Assembly: GCF_018343525.1 (NCBI RefSeq)
Contig: NZ_JAGYPH010000001.1
Coordinates: 1,617,778 to 1,681,777 of the forward strand
Direction of reading: 5' to 3'
Source: Lederbergia citrea
GTDB lineage: Bacteria > Bacillota > Bacilli > Bacillales > Bacillaceae_C
DNA length: 64,000 nucleotides
Below, in pieces: positions 51,406 to 61,767 of this stretch (the stretch's first letter is position 1; each line of letters opens with the position of its first letter). The notes beneath the pieces are model-generated. The model worked only from the letters and a program-made list of their open reading frames with translations, ran no database searches and was not told the DNA's origin. A program made the translations under genes and the position numbers.

Positions 51406-51518
51406 TTGAATTTCCCCTTTTTTATTTTTTTAGCAGTGCTTTTTGAACTAAGACAGTCCCAGCATACTGAATCGTCAGAACACAACGAGAATGGTTGTTC
51501 TTTTCCATCTAAATTCAC
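51402..51518 (-). CDS. Possible 38-aa Cys-rich ORF upstream of the phosphatase
   Basis: GTG 51516-51518 to TAA 51402-51404. The product has a CxxxxxCxxC arrangement (SLCSDDSVCWDC) and a lysine-rich tail. It has no clear ribosome site; its stop overlaps the ATA start of the phosphatase gene. May be chance or a remnant. Confidence 0.22.
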   Translation of the reverse strand: MNLDGKEQPFSLCSDDSVCWDCLSSKSTAKKIKKGKFK

Positions 51519-51746
51519 TTCACTAAATTACTTAGTTGGAAAAAACCGCCAAGTCGCCTAATATATAATAATTATAAAACAGTATGAGTTGGCTTGATAC
51601 TGTTTATTATCAAAATTTTCTAACGAATATTCTACTTTTAACCTTAAATATCACTTTTATAACTATTCTAAGTATTTAGAAAGTATTGTATTTTCGTATC
51701 TATAATAGTAGTATTTACCTAAAACCATTAGCGAAGAGGTATATCC

Positions 51747-53006
51747 TTGGAATATGTAACGATACATTTTCTTTTTAATCTAACCTTATTGATTATTTTG
51801 CTTTTCCTATGTTTGATATTGCCTAAAAGATTTAGCAGAATTCGTTTATATAAAAAAACAGCGCTATTGTATTTGGTTATTTCTTTGATACTTTGTTATT
51901 TATTTTCTTATAGTTTAAGTGATGAATTAGTATTAGATTTGCGAATTGTTCCATTTTTGATCGGAGGACTCTATATGAGGTTAAGTCCGATATTGGGACT
52001 ATGCGTCATCATCATGCGCGGATTTCATGGGTTTGATTTAGGGTTCTTTATAGTGGTCGCATTCTATGGATTATTTAGCTTTTTGATCTGGTGGATTTCT
52101 CCATGGTTTTTGAAACTTACTTCTATAAAGCGCATTATTTTTTTAATCAGTATCACTTTATTCGTAAGTCTGGGAATTTTAATGATGATGGAAATCGTAG
52201 GCCACCCTCATCGTACATTGGATGTGTGGTTTGCCTATATTGTTATCCCACCACTTGGTGTTGCGATGATTTCCTATATTATTGAAATGATGGATAAAAA
52301 TGTTCTTTTGCAACAACAATTGGTCAAGGCGGAAAAGTTGGAAGCCCTTGAGCAAATGGGGGCGGCAATATCTCATGAGATTCGGAATCCATTAACAACT
52401 GCAATTGGTTTTGTTCAGTTCCTCGAAGAAGGGCTATATGAAAGCGAAAAAAGAGATCAATATCTCTCTATTATAAAAGGTGAACTGGACTCAGCTGAAA
52501 GAGTCATTAAAGACTATTTAACTTTTTCCAAACCAGTAATTGAATCAGTCGAGCAACTCGATATTAATCAAGAACTCGCTTATCTCTTAAACATACTGCA
52601 ACCCTTAACTAAATTGAATTCTATTAAGGTATCTACCAATTTTTCTTCAAAAGGACATATTAAAGGTGATCGCCAAAAATTTCATCAATGTTTTATAAAT
52701 ATCATTAGGTATGCGATTGAATCGATGCCAAATGGTGGAAATTTATTAATAGAAACGTATTCCATTCAAACAGATATGATTATTAAAATCCAGGATACGG
52801 GAAAAGGCATGAGTAAGGTTCAACTTAAACGGTTAGGAGAACCGTACTATTCGACGAAGGGCGCAAAAGGGACCGGACTTGGCATAATGGTTGCATATAG
52901 TATCGTATGGGCAATGAACGGAACAATTGACGTACACAGTGAAATTGGAAAAGGAACCACTTTCCAATTTTCTTTTAAGCTTTATTCATCTAATTTGCAC
53001 CGTTAG
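51747..53006 (+). CDS. Sensor histidine kinase, 5TM-LYT type, N-box altered
   Basis: A 419-residue membrane kinase: five or six hydrophobic helices (about 5-185, 5TMR-LYT-like with the conserved LRIVPFLIGGLYM segment), HisKA domain with AAISHEIRNPLTTAIGFVQFL near 206-226 (phosphoacceptor His) and a HATPase domain with DTGKGM and GTGLGI. The N-box reads INIIRYAIESMP: Tyr stands where the ATP/Mg-binding Asn is expected, so activity may be lost or dependent on the sister protein. TTG start with GAAGAGG seven bases upstream. The downstream gene is a paralog; no response regulator is adjacent. Similar to orphan sporulation-type kinases. Confidence 0.88.
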   Translation: MEYVTIHFLFNLTLLIILLFLCLILPKRFSRIRLYKKTALLYLVISLILCYLFSYSLSDELVLDLRIVPFLIGGLYMRLSPILGLCVIIMRGFHGFDLGFFIVVAFYGLFSFLIWWISPWFLKLTSIKRIIFLISITLFVSLGILMMMEIVGHPHRTLDVWFAYIVIPPLGVAMISYIIEMMDKNVLLQQQLVKAEKLEALEQMGAAISHEIRNPLTTAIGFVQFLEEGLYESEKRDQYLSIIKGELDSAERVIKDYLTFSKPVIESVEQLDINQELAYLLNILQPLTKLNSIKVSTNFSSKGHIKGDRQKFHQCFINIIRYAIESMPNGGNLLIETYSIQTDMIIKIQDTGKGMSKVQLKRLGEPYYSTKGAKGTGLGIMVAYSIVWAMNGTIDVHSEIGKGTTFQFSFKLYSSNLHR

Positions 53007-53116
53007 TCCAAATTTACTCAACCTCAATTTTAAACCAAATTATTCCAAAAAATATTGTTATTTTGTAGAAATAAAGGTAATATTACCTAAAAAGATGGTC
53101 AAGGAGAGGTAATCCC

Positions 53117-54409
53117 TTGCAATTAACCCTACACTTTTTATTTAACCTATCTTTGTTAATTGTATTACTGTTTTTTGGCTTAATAAGGGCTGAAAGAACT
53201 AATAATCTACGATCCGTTCAAATGACAGCCGTTGCTTATTTTATTATTAGTTTATTGATCTGCCATGTCTTTACATATCCATTATCTGATAATATTTTAT
53301 TAGATTTACGGTGGACCCCCATAATGATTGGTGGTCTTTATATGGGACTCGGCCCTTTATTGGGGATATTAACCATCTTCATTAGAGGTTTTTTTGGTTT
53401 TGATTTTGGATTCTTCTCAACTGTAATATTTTATGGGGGAGTCACCCTCCTATGTTGGCGTATTTCCCCGTGGTTTATAAAACGTTCTTCCAAACAACGA
53501 ATATTATTTTCAGTAGGATTAACGTTGCTTTTCGGTATTTTCCAATCGATTCCAATCGAATTTATAAATGGGCCCTATCTTGTTCTTGATGTATGGCTTG
53601 CCTATTTAATCATTCAGCCTCTTGGGGTTGTAATGATTGCCGTCATTATTGAAGAAACGGATAAAACGATCCTTCTACGACAGCATGTCGTGAAGTCAAA
53701 AAGGTTGGAGGCTGTAGAGCAAATGGCTGCGGCTATTTCACATGAGATTCGTAATCCACTAACAGCAGCAAACGGCTTCGTCCAGCTTTTGCAAGTAGAA
53801 TCGATGCCAAAAGAAAAACAGGTTCAATATCTTTCCATTATTAAAAGCGAGCTAAAATCAGCTGATCGGATTATACAAGATTATTTGACTTTTTCTAATC
53901 CTTATATCGAATCAATGGAACAACTTAATGTTCATGTGGAGCTTCAGGACATTATTAATTTGCTGCAGCCTTCTGCAGATAAAAATTCCGTGAAAATAAT
54001 TACTACATTTTCTACGATAGAAATGATTGAAGGCGATCGACAAAAGTTTCATCAATGTTTTATCAATATCATGAAGAATTCAATCGAATCGATGCCAAAT
54101 GGCGGAATTTTAACGGTAGAAACTGAATCTACACCCACAAATGTAATTATTCGATTTCAAGATACAGGAATAGGGATGACAAGGGAGCAACTAGACCGTT
54201 TAGGAGAACCCTATTACTCTACAAAGGGTGAAATGGGCACAGGACTTGGAATAACAGTTGCATACAGCATCATACGAGCGATGAAAGGAACAGTTTACGT
54301 AGATAGCACAGTAGGGAAAGGCACGATGTTTGAGTTTACTTTTTTATCTTCTTCCTCTTTTAATAAGGGGATTCTTGAAAATGACAAAAGTGTTGTTACA
54401 AGTATCTAA
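53117..54409 (+). CDS. Sensor histidine kinase, 5TM-LYT type, intact
   Basis: A 430-residue paralog of the preceding kinase with the same layout: membrane helices (about 5-180, LDLRWTPIMIGGLYMGLG), HisKA with AAISHEIRNPLTAANGFVQLL, N-box INIMKNSIESMPNGG with the Asn present, DTGIGM and GTGLGI. TTG start at 53117 with GGAGAGG seven bases upstream. The two genes are 110 bp apart in one direction and probably arose by tandem duplication. An orphan kinase feeding a phosphorelay (for example to Spo0F) is plausible but not shown. Confidence 0.9.
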   Translation: MQLTLHFLFNLSLLIVLLFFGLIRAERTNNLRSVQMTAVAYFIISLLICHVFTYPLSDNILLDLRWTPIMIGGLYMGLGPLLGILTIFIRGFFGFDFGFFSTVIFYGGVTLLCWRISPWFIKRSSKQRILFSVGLTLLFGIFQSIPIEFINGPYLVLDVWLAYLIIQPLGVVMIAVIIEETDKTILLRQHVVKSKRLEAVEQMAAAISHEIRNPLTAANGFVQLLQVESMPKEKQVQYLSIIKSELKSADRIIQDYLTFSNPYIESMEQLNVHVELQDIINLLQPSADKNSVKIITTFSTIEMIEGDRQKFHQCFINIMKNSIESMPNGGILTVETESTPTNVIIRFQDTGIGMTREQLDRLGEPYYSTKGEMGTGLGITVAYSIIRAMKGTVYVDSTVGKGTMFEFTFLSSSSFNKGILENDKSVVTSI

Positions 54410-54452
54410 GGTATAGGCTGCTCTTTTTAACGTTACAATCTACCATATCTTT

Positions 54453-54827
54453 TTATTCTTTTATCCACTCTAAAAATTCCATGCGATTTCCGAAAGGGTC
54501 AGAAATATAAAATCTAATTGCTCCCGGAAGATTCTTATCTTCAATCATCTTCACACCATTTTTAATTAAATGTAGCTTTAAATCCTCAATATTTTCTACT
54601 TCAAATGCAGGATGTGCTTTTTTAGCTGGGGAAAATGGTTCTTCGATTCCGATATGTACTTCATAATTTCCCAAGCCAAACCAGACTCCGCCTTTTTTCC
54701 TTAACTCCTCGGGTTTTTCGATTTCATCAAACCCTAAAATTCCTTTGAAAAATTCCCTAGCTGCCTCCTCACTACCTTTGGGCGCAGCTAGTTGAATATG
54801 CGCTAGTCGTTTAACAATGAAAGACAA
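54453..54827 (-). CDS. VOC (glyoxalase/bleomycin resistance) family protein
   Basis: A 124-residue single VOC domain: RLAHIQLAAPKGSEEAAREFF at the start, GVWFGLGNYEVHIGIEEPF near 46-64, HPAFEVENIEDLK and a C-terminal RFYISDPFGNRMEFLEW. His and Glu metal ligands are present in the usual places. Substrate unknown. TTG start 54825-54827 with GGAG about seven bases upstream. Single gene. Confidence 0.88.
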   Translation of the reverse strand: MSFIVKRLAHIQLAAPKGSEEAAREFFKGILGFDEIEKPEELRKKGGVWFGLGNYEVHIGIEEPFSPAKKAHPAFEVENIEDLKLHLIKNGVKMIEDKNLPGAIRFYISDPFGNRMEFLEWIKE

Positions 54828-55018
54828 AATAATCTCCTCTATTTCTTTATAATTTTTTCAATCAATATTTACAGCATGAGGTTATCTTAAATTATTTAGT
54901 TAATTAATACCTTCGTTACAAATATTGGAATAACCTCTTTTTATCTACGAGCTATTTATATAGAACGTGGCTTTACAGAGTCACTAGTTTTTTGGGATTG
55001 GTTTATTTCTAATAAATA

Positions 55019-55055
55019 AAAAGATCCTTATCCCTCATACATGGGAAAGGATCCT
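55019..55055 (-). terminator. Terminator after methionine aminopeptidase gene
   Basis: Minus-strand stem around 55023-55034/55043-55053 (GATCCTT/AAGGATC plus GGG/CCC), followed by TTTTT. Confidence 0.8.
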
Positions 55056-55065
55056 CCAACAATTT

Positions 55066-55857
<792 letters not shown>

Positions 55858-56004
55858 TCACGATTTCATATTACCACAATTCACTTATTACAATGCATAT
55901 ACTATCTTCTACCCAATTGCTGGCAACTATTTTTTGAATATATGGTTGAAATATTAATAAAAGCGCATATTACATTTATATAATAACCCGAAGGGAGAAT
56001 GACC

Positions 56005-56142
56005 ATGAAAAAACAAGTTAAACAAAATGGAAAGATTACTGAGGAAAGACAAGAAGAGAGACAAACTGCAAATGACTTTTATAATAGAAAAACTGGAGAA
56101 CCGGTACCACAGCCTAAAGATTATGAAGATGTAGACTATTAG
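56005..56142 (+). CDS. Small hydrophilic protein, 45 aa
   Basis: ATG 56005 to TAG 56140-56142 with AAGGGAG seven bases upstream. The product is charged (KKQVKQNGKITEERQEERQ) and ends QPKDYEDVDY. I do not recognise the family. The good ribosome site and plausible codon use support it; it stands alone, divergent from map. Confidence 0.6.
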   Translation: MKKQVKQNGKITEERQEERQTANDFYNRKTGEPVPQPKDYEDVDY

Positions 56143-56477
56143 GGTGGCAGAGCTAGATGCTTTGTCACAGGATTACTAAGTGATCTTATGAATCATTTTA
56201 ATCATATCCCTAATTAACCTTACTAAATTTTAGAAAAAAAGAGGGGTTGCAGCACTCTAAGCCATCTAGTAGCTTGTCATCTACTATAAAAAGTTGCTTA
56301 AAAAGATGATTGCTTTCCAGTTGCTACGGAGAAAAAACTACATCACCTTCCTCTTTTGTCTTACCAAAAATATTTGGGTTTAACAAAAAAAACCGAAACT
56401 TTTTTTTATATGGTACGTCAGGAAATAGAAGAACATTAGAAAATGAAAGTACTAAATGTATCAGTTTCTTATCCTGA
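56143..56477. other. Gene-free stretch
   Basis: No ORF, RNA or strong hairpin seen; AT-rich sequence between the 45-aa gene and the homoserine-kinase-like gene. Confidence 0.6.
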
Positions 56478-57425
56478 TTAACAAAATAGTTCTTGGTAGA
56501 ACAACTCTCTGCCTATTTGATCCAGATAGTCTATTTTTCTTTTTTCATAAAAATCCTTTACATCGCCTCTTTCAAAATACCAAACACAATCAATTAATAT
56601 ACTCAATTTATAAACATCAAACAAATGCTTTTTTTCAATATCGCTTAACCGCCTATGCTTTGAATATTCTATAATAATTTCTTTAGCTTCTTCCATATTT
56701 AGTAGTTTGTCTACATCATGCCGCCAAGCCCAAGATTCAATTAAGACGACCAAATCAAATAAAAGGTAAGTGTAATTCGCGTCATCAAAGTCTAACAAAG
56801 CATTAAATTGATCATCCTTATAGAGAATATTGGAAAAGTTGAAGTCAGCGTGGCAAATACCCATTGGTAATGATTTCGGAAGATTTAATTTGAGCAACTC
56901 ATTTTCCAGCCAAGATAATTTCTCTTTTGAATTGGATGTGTTTATACGTTTCGATGCTTGTTGAGCTAAATCACGACAAAGTTCAATGCTATAATTCCAG
57001 CGATCTTCTATATAAATAGGTGTATAGTTTTTACTAATATGATGCAACACTGCTGTTTTTTGAATGAGTTGCTTTTTTTGATTTTCATTCGGTTCTTTTA
57101 TGTGCTGCCCTTCCATGTATTCAAAAATAACATATGGTTTCTGTTTGTGAATACCAACATAGCTTCCATACTTATTTTTGAATGGTGCCGGACAAGGAAA
57201 GTTATGATCCTTTAAGTATCTAAGAAAGTTCGTTTCAAATGAGACTGAATTTACCGTTCTATTTTCATAATATCTAAACACATACTGACCCTTTGACGTT
57301 TTTATTTTAATATTTGTTTGCACGGTACCATTTGTAAATGGTGTGGCATCTATATATTTCTCTAGATTGTAATTTGCCAAAATTTGTGCTAGCTCAGATT
57401 CTGAGAACTCTGTTTTTAAAGCCAT
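56478..57425 (-). CDS. Homoserine kinase type II-like phosphotransferase (APH fold)
   Basis: A 315-residue APH/choline-kinase-fold protein. KGQYVFRYYENR near 46-57 holds the ATP-binding residue, GICHADFNFSNILY near 188-201 the catalytic Asp and Asn, and ALLDFDDANYTYLLFDL near 208-224 the DFD-type metal motif. The pattern is that of type II homoserine kinases, but the substrate could also be another amino-alcohol or sugar. ATG 57425 has a ribosome site AGGAG about 12 nt or AAAGG 3 nt upstream. No threonine biosynthesis genes are nearby. Confidence 0.82.
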   Translation of the reverse strand: MALKTEFSESELAQILANYNLEKYIDATPFTNGTVQTNIKIKTSKGQYVFRYYENRTVNSVSFETNFLRYLKDHNFPCPAPFKNKYGSYVGIHKQKPYVIFEYMEGQHIKEPNENQKKQLIQKTAVLHHISKNYTPIYIEDRWNYSIELCRDLAQQASKRINTSNSKEKLSWLENELLKLNLPKSLPMGICHADFNFSNILYKDDQFNALLDFDDANYTYLLFDLVVLIESWAWRHDVDKLLNMEEAKEIIIEYSKHRRLSDIEKKHLFDVYKLSILIDCVWYFERGDVKDFYEKRKIDYLDQIGRELFYQELFC

Positions 57426-57520
57426 AAACCTTTATTCTCCTTCATGGTAAGATATTTATTTCCTTAATTAAAAGTTCATTATTTGAGTGGACTCTATAAA
57501 TCTGTTCCTGAAAACATATT

Positions 57521-58123
57521 TTACGATATATAATCGTCTACTATTGCCCCTTGTTTTATATATTTTATTATTTTGTTAGCCTCTACAGTGACCCTTTGCC
57601 TACCATACTTATTTAAATGCCAATTTTCTTTTTTTGTATTTAGATCGTCTGCCGGACAAAGTGTATACTCAATCCAACTTGGCATGTATGTTTTTAAGGT
57701 GAGATGAGTTCTACGTATATGATAGCTAGCTGTTACGATCAAGAGCCTTTTAATTTTATGGAGTTCAAAAAATCTGTCTAAAATGATTAATGAAGCAAGT
57801 ATATTTTCCTTTGTATTGGTTGAATCTGTTTCTACTAAAATATCCTTCTCTGGCACACCTAGCTCCATCGCCTCGTTTTTTAATAGTATTGCTTCAGATA
57901 ACGCATTACCGTTCCATACCGCGCCTCCAGAAAATAATATTTTATTAGCCCGTCCCTCATTATAAAGTTGTATCGCTTTCGGTAATCGGTATTGAACCGC
58001 TTTACTGCTGCCAAAGACAAAAATACAATCCCCTTTGTTCAGATCGTCATTTATGTCGTTATATAAAAGTCTTGTCATTAACTCATCAGTCAGGTCCTCA
58101 GGTTTTAGTTCAGAAATATTCAT
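57521..58123 (-). CDS. YdcF family protein (DUF218)
   Basis: A 200-residue soluble YdcF/DUF218 domain: DCIFVFGSSKAVQYRLPKAIQLYNEGRANKILFSGG is the nucleotide-binding-like core, TDSTNTKENIL a conserved loop, and VTASYHIRRTHLTLK a late motif. E. coli YdcF binds S-adenosylmethionine; role unclear. ATG 58123 has GGAAGGA about nine bases upstream. Cytoplasmic because no signal or helix is seen. Confidence 0.85.
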   Translation of the reverse strand: MNISELKPEDLTDELMTRLLYNDINDDLNKGDCIFVFGSSKAVQYRLPKAIQLYNEGRANKILFSGGAVWNGNALSEAILLKNEAMELGVPEKDILVETDSTNTKENILASLIILDRFFELHKIKRLLIVTASYHIRRTHLTLKTYMPSWIEYTLCPADDLNTKKENWHLNKYGRQRVTVEANKIIKYIKQGAIVDDYIS

Positions 58124-58174
58124 CTTTCCATCCTTCCTATCCTTAATGGCCTTGACGGTAATCTAAAACCGCCT

Positions 58175-58378
58175 TCAATCCAACAAATTTTTTTCAAGTA
58201 TTATTTTGGTTTCACCATTTTTATCAGTATATGTATCCATTACATCAAATCCATTCTTAATATTTAAAATCAGCATTTTGCGCCATTTATTTTTTGTTTT
58301 TGTTTTTGTTTGAACGATTTTATACCCATTCTCTTTTAAAAATGTGTGTTGGTTTCCAATTAATGATACTCTAAAAAA
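58175..58378 (-). pseudogene. Remnant of a GNAT acetyltransferase (C-terminal part)
   Basis: In one minus-strand frame about 65 codons read FFRVSLIGNQHTFLKENGYK ... KWRKMLILNIKNGFDVM ... KIILEKNLLD and end at TGA 58175-58177. This resembles the C-terminal half of a GNAT family acetyltransferase. There is no start codon or ribosome site: the frame runs straight into the terminator of the protease gene at about 58379. So the 5' part is missing and only a fragment remains. Confidence 0.65.
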
Positions 58379-58407
58379 ATTGCCCCGTGCGTCCGGGGCA
58401 ATTTTTT
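58374..58407. terminator. Strong terminator of the protease gene
   Basis: Perfect stem 58374-58387/58394-58407 (AAAAAATTGCCCCG), 6-nt loop, T-rich on both strands. It ends the S8 protease gene on the minus strand. Confidence 0.92.
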
Positions 58408-58410
58408 ATA

Positions 58411-61400
58411 TTACTTTTTAATTTTTTTAACCGTGATTTTTTTACCTTTACTGATATTACCTGCTGCATCCTTAGCTGTTACGTAAAGGACTGTACCCGC
58501 CTTTTGCTTTTTAATCTTAATTTTAAATTTACCTTTTGCATCTGCTTTTTTTGAAGCGATCGTTTTGCCTTTAAGCTTAACCACAATCATAGCCTTCGCT
58601 TCTGCTGTTCCGGTTACGAACTTATCTTTATCTGTCACACCATTCACTTTTGGTGAGGCCGGAGGTGTCTTGTCCTTCACTACTACTTTTTTCGCCTTAC
58701 TTACATTCCCCGCAGCGTCTTTAGCCGTAACGTAAAGAACTGTTCCTGCCTTTTGTTTTTTTATCGTTACTTTGAATTTTCCCTTTACATCAGCTTTTTT
58801 TGTGCCGATTGATTTTCCGTTCTTTTTTACCGTTACCGTTGCGTTCGCTTCCGTTGATCCGGATACTACTTGATCGCGATCACTTACTGCTTTTACATTC
58901 GGCATTGCCGGTGGTGTTTTGTCCTTCACAACGACTTTCGCTGCTTCACTTTCTTTTTTGGAAATACTAGTCGTCGTAACATACAATGTTGTCCCGGCTT
59001 TTTGTTTTTTGATTTTTACTTGAAATTGACCCTTAGTATTAGCTGTAGCCGTTCCAATGACTTTTGATGTGGTTTTTGTTTTTGTTTTTGTTATTGTTTT
59101 TACTTTAACTGTTGTACCCGAATCTGCTTTCCCAGTAACTACTTCGTCACGATCGCTAACAGCGTTTACTTTCGGCATTGACGGAGGCGGAGTTTGTTTT
59201 ACAACCACTCTTACAGTAGTTTCAGCATCGCCTTTTTTAGCAATTAATTGAAGAACTTGATCAGCCATTTGAGGCTTGATTGTAATGCTGAATGTTCCGT
59301 TATCTTTTACCTTCGCTTTCCCCAATGATTTTTTGCCGTTCTTCAATTCAACTTGAGTATCTTTTACTGCTGTTCCGGTGATTTTTTTATCATTATCCGA
59401 TAACTCATTTACAGAGATATTTAAATCAATAGCACTGAATGCGCCCCATGCGTTTAATCTTCCCCAGCCAGACACTCTATCGTATCCTGGTTGCAGAACA
59501 TCTCCGTCATCGTAATAATCTTCGTTTACCTCATCAACGGCAACATCATTGGCAGTTTGAGTCAATATTTGCTTTACTTCGCTAGGTTTCAATTTTGGTT
59601 TTTGCGATAACAATAACCCTGCAACAGCAGCAACATGTGGAGCTGCCATTGATGTGCCACTAAGATACGTAACATTTCCATTAGGGAGTAAACTTGGGAT
59701 CTCCCTACCAGGAGCTACCATGTCTAAACCTCGACCATAATTTGAAAAATCCGAAACGATATCTAGACTATTCGTTGCCCCAACAGCAATTGTATATGGC
59801 GATGAAGCAGGGTAATCTAACCATGCCCCTCCATCATTTCCGCTTGCTGCAATAACTGTTACACCTTTCGAATCAGCGTATTTCAACATTTCTTCAATGA
59901 CCCTGCTCTTAGGACCGCCGAGGCTGAGGTTGATCACTTTAGCCCCTTTATCGACGGCATATTTAATCCCTAGAGCAATTTTATCTGATTCACCTTCGCC
60001 GGCGGCATTAAGCACTTTAACAGGTAAAATTTTTGTATTGGAGTGAATACCAGCCATAGAAAAACCATTATTTGAACTTGCAGCGATTATACCAGAGACG
60101 TGTGTTCCGTGACCCTCGTCATCGTAAGGATCGTTGTCACGGCTAACAAAATCATATCCATTGTCATCAATTTTATCTTTGAAATCAGCTAACGTGTAAT
60201 CGACACCTGTATCAACAACGGCAATTAATACTTCCTTAATTTTCTTGCCATTTAGGAGTCTTTGCAATTTTGCATATCGAATATCCGCATTTTCCTTTGC
60301 GAATTCTTGTCCCGTATTTTCTAAAGACCATTGATACGGATATTGTACGTCTGCATTCAGTTTATTGTATTTATAGACTGGTTCAGCATACTCAACTTCC
60401 GTAAACATCGTTAATTGTTTAGCCATCGTTTGAGGATCATCTTTGGCTTCCATAACAAATGTCTCACCATCTACTTTGTCATTTAATTTTAATGATGAAA
60501 TTTTCGAGGATTTAATTAGCTTTTTAGCTTCCACTTTCTGCTGCACAGAATCCAATGTTTTGCCTTTTTTCAGTTTAACAATAACCCGATTCGGATCGCT
60601 TTGTGAAATAGCCATTCCATTATTTTTAAGAACAACAGAAACCTTTTTCCCTTGTAATTTAGTTAGTCCGATTTCCTTAGCAATACCTTCAATTTCCTTT
60701 TTAAGGTGATCAGGAACATTATTTAGAACAATATCATATAACTCGTTTATTGCTTCTTGGTTTTGCTTTGTGAATTGATAGTTACTGTTTTCTCCGTTTT
60801 CCACCAAATCATTAAATAACGGTTTCAATTGGATAAGACCTTCATAGACAGTCTCTCTAGCATGCTTGTTCATAACCATTTTAGTCACTAAATAAGGTGC
60901 CAACTTGTAGTAAAGAGAAGATAGTTCTTCACCTTTTTCTGTTTTCGATAACAGGTTATCTCTCAAGAAGCGAAGTTGTGTTAATATTTTTGCACCAGAC
61001 GATTTTTTAGCTAAACTTAGTTCTACTGGACAAGCCTCTCCAATGAGATCTGATGGAGGGAGTGTAACCCCTTCGTATCCGATTTCATAAGTGGAAATGA
61101 TTGGTTCGGATGGCTCGTCAATATCTTCATCTAATCCCATTTCATCAAAATATTCGCCAAAAAACTCCACTCTAATATAATACGGACCAACCCACGCATG
61201 TGGCATATCAATTTGTGCAGGGGTCTCACTGCTTATATAAGCCCTGTATGCATCAAATGTTTCATCTTTTTTCGCCCTATCCAAATCAGGGTAAACCGAA
61301 ACATTTCCTTCAAAATTGCCTGTTAGTTTAATTCTCATATGTGTATCGTTGCTGATTTCATTATTACTTGGAATAATTTTATACCAATGAACTTGTCCAG

Positions 61401-61563
61401 GCTCATCAAATAGTCCTGCTCTCTTATTCTTATTACCTTTCTCTAACTGAATCGCATCATTGATCCCTTCAAAGTCAGCTTTCGAAGTAATCGGCTGTAA
61501 TAGGCTAATAAATAATGCAAAAATAAGTAGCAGTGTGACATGTTTACCTTGTAATTTTTTCAT
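58411..61563 (-). CDS. S8 family serine protease with four Ig-like repeats
   Basis: A 1050-residue secreted protease (WprA-like): signal peptide (about 1-30), an N-terminal domain with a PPC-like beta fold, a propeptide-like I9 region (VIVKLKKGKTLDSVQQK...), the subtilisin domain with Asp near 450 (AVVDTGVDY), His near 486 (DEGHGTHVSG) and Ser near 636 (SGTSMAAPH), then four Ig-like repeats of about 80 residues (about 705-1050) each with PP(A/S)xPxV, ADxKGKFK and AGTxLYVTAKD. The repeats are very lysine-rich, which suits binding to anionic cell-wall polymers; there is no LPXTG. ATG 61563 has AGGGGG five bases upstream. Confidence 0.93.
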   Translation of the reverse strand: MKKLQGKHVTLLLIFALFISLLQPITSKADFEGINDAIQLEKGNKNKRAGLFDEPGQVHWYKIIPSNNEISNDTHMRIKLTGNFEGNVSVYPDLDRAKKDETFDAYRAYISSETPAQIDMPHAWVGPYYIRVEFFGEYFDEMGLDEDIDEPSEPIISTYEIGYEGVTLPPSDLIGEACPVELSLAKKSSGAKILTQLRFLRDNLLSKTEKGEELSSLYYKLAPYLVTKMVMNKHARETVYEGLIQLKPLFNDLVENGENSNYQFTKQNQEAINELYDIVLNNVPDHLKKEIEGIAKEIGLTKLQGKKVSVVLKNNGMAISQSDPNRVIVKLKKGKTLDSVQQKVEAKKLIKSSKISSLKLNDKVDGETFVMEAKDDPQTMAKQLTMFTEVEYAEPVYKYNKLNADVQYPYQWSLENTGQEFAKENADIRYAKLQRLLNGKKIKEVLIAVVDTGVDYTLADFKDKIDDNGYDFVSRDNDPYDDEGHGTHVSGIIAASSNNGFSMAGIHSNTKILPVKVLNAAGEGESDKIALGIKYAVDKGAKVINLSLGGPKSRVIEEMLKYADSKGVTVIAASGNDGGAWLDYPASSPYTIAVGATNSLDIVSDFSNYGRGLDMVAPGREIPSLLPNGNVTYLSGTSMAAPHVAAVAGLLLSQKPKLKPSEVKQILTQTANDVAVDEVNEDYYDDGDVLQPGYDRVSGWGRLNAWGAFSAIDLNISVNELSDNDKKITGTAVKDTQVELKNGKKSLGKAKVKDNGTFSITIKPQMADQVLQLIAKKGDAETTVRVVVKQTPPPSMPKVNAVSDRDEVVTGKADSGTTVKVKTITKTKTKTTSKVIGTATANTKGQFQVKIKKQKAGTTLYVTTTSISKKESEAAKVVVKDKTPPAMPNVKAVSDRDQVVSGSTEANATVTVKKNGKSIGTKKADVKGKFKVTIKKQKAGTVLYVTAKDAAGNVSKAKKVVVKDKTPPASPKVNGVTDKDKFVTGTAEAKAMIVVKLKGKTIASKKADAKGKFKIKIKKQKAGTVLYVTAKDAAGNISKGKKITVKKIKK

Positions 61564-61715
61564 ATTATCCCCCTATATCTATAGTATGTTTTTATAGTTT
61601 ATAACATTAAGCATAAACCAATAGTGTCTTTTCTACCATTTTTAGGAATAAAATTACATATTTTTATAATTTCATAGTTTTTACGCAAACTTGGCGTCTA
61701 TTGTATGTCAAAAGC

Positions 61716-61747
61716 ACAAAAATCCGCGACCAAATAAATGGGCGCGG
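61716..61747 (-). terminator. Terminator after the AraC-family gene
   Basis: Minus-strand stem 61724-61732/61739-61747 (one mismatch), 6-nt loop, T5 tail. Confidence 0.75.
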
Positions 61748-61767
61748 CCAACTTTAATGAAACCAAT

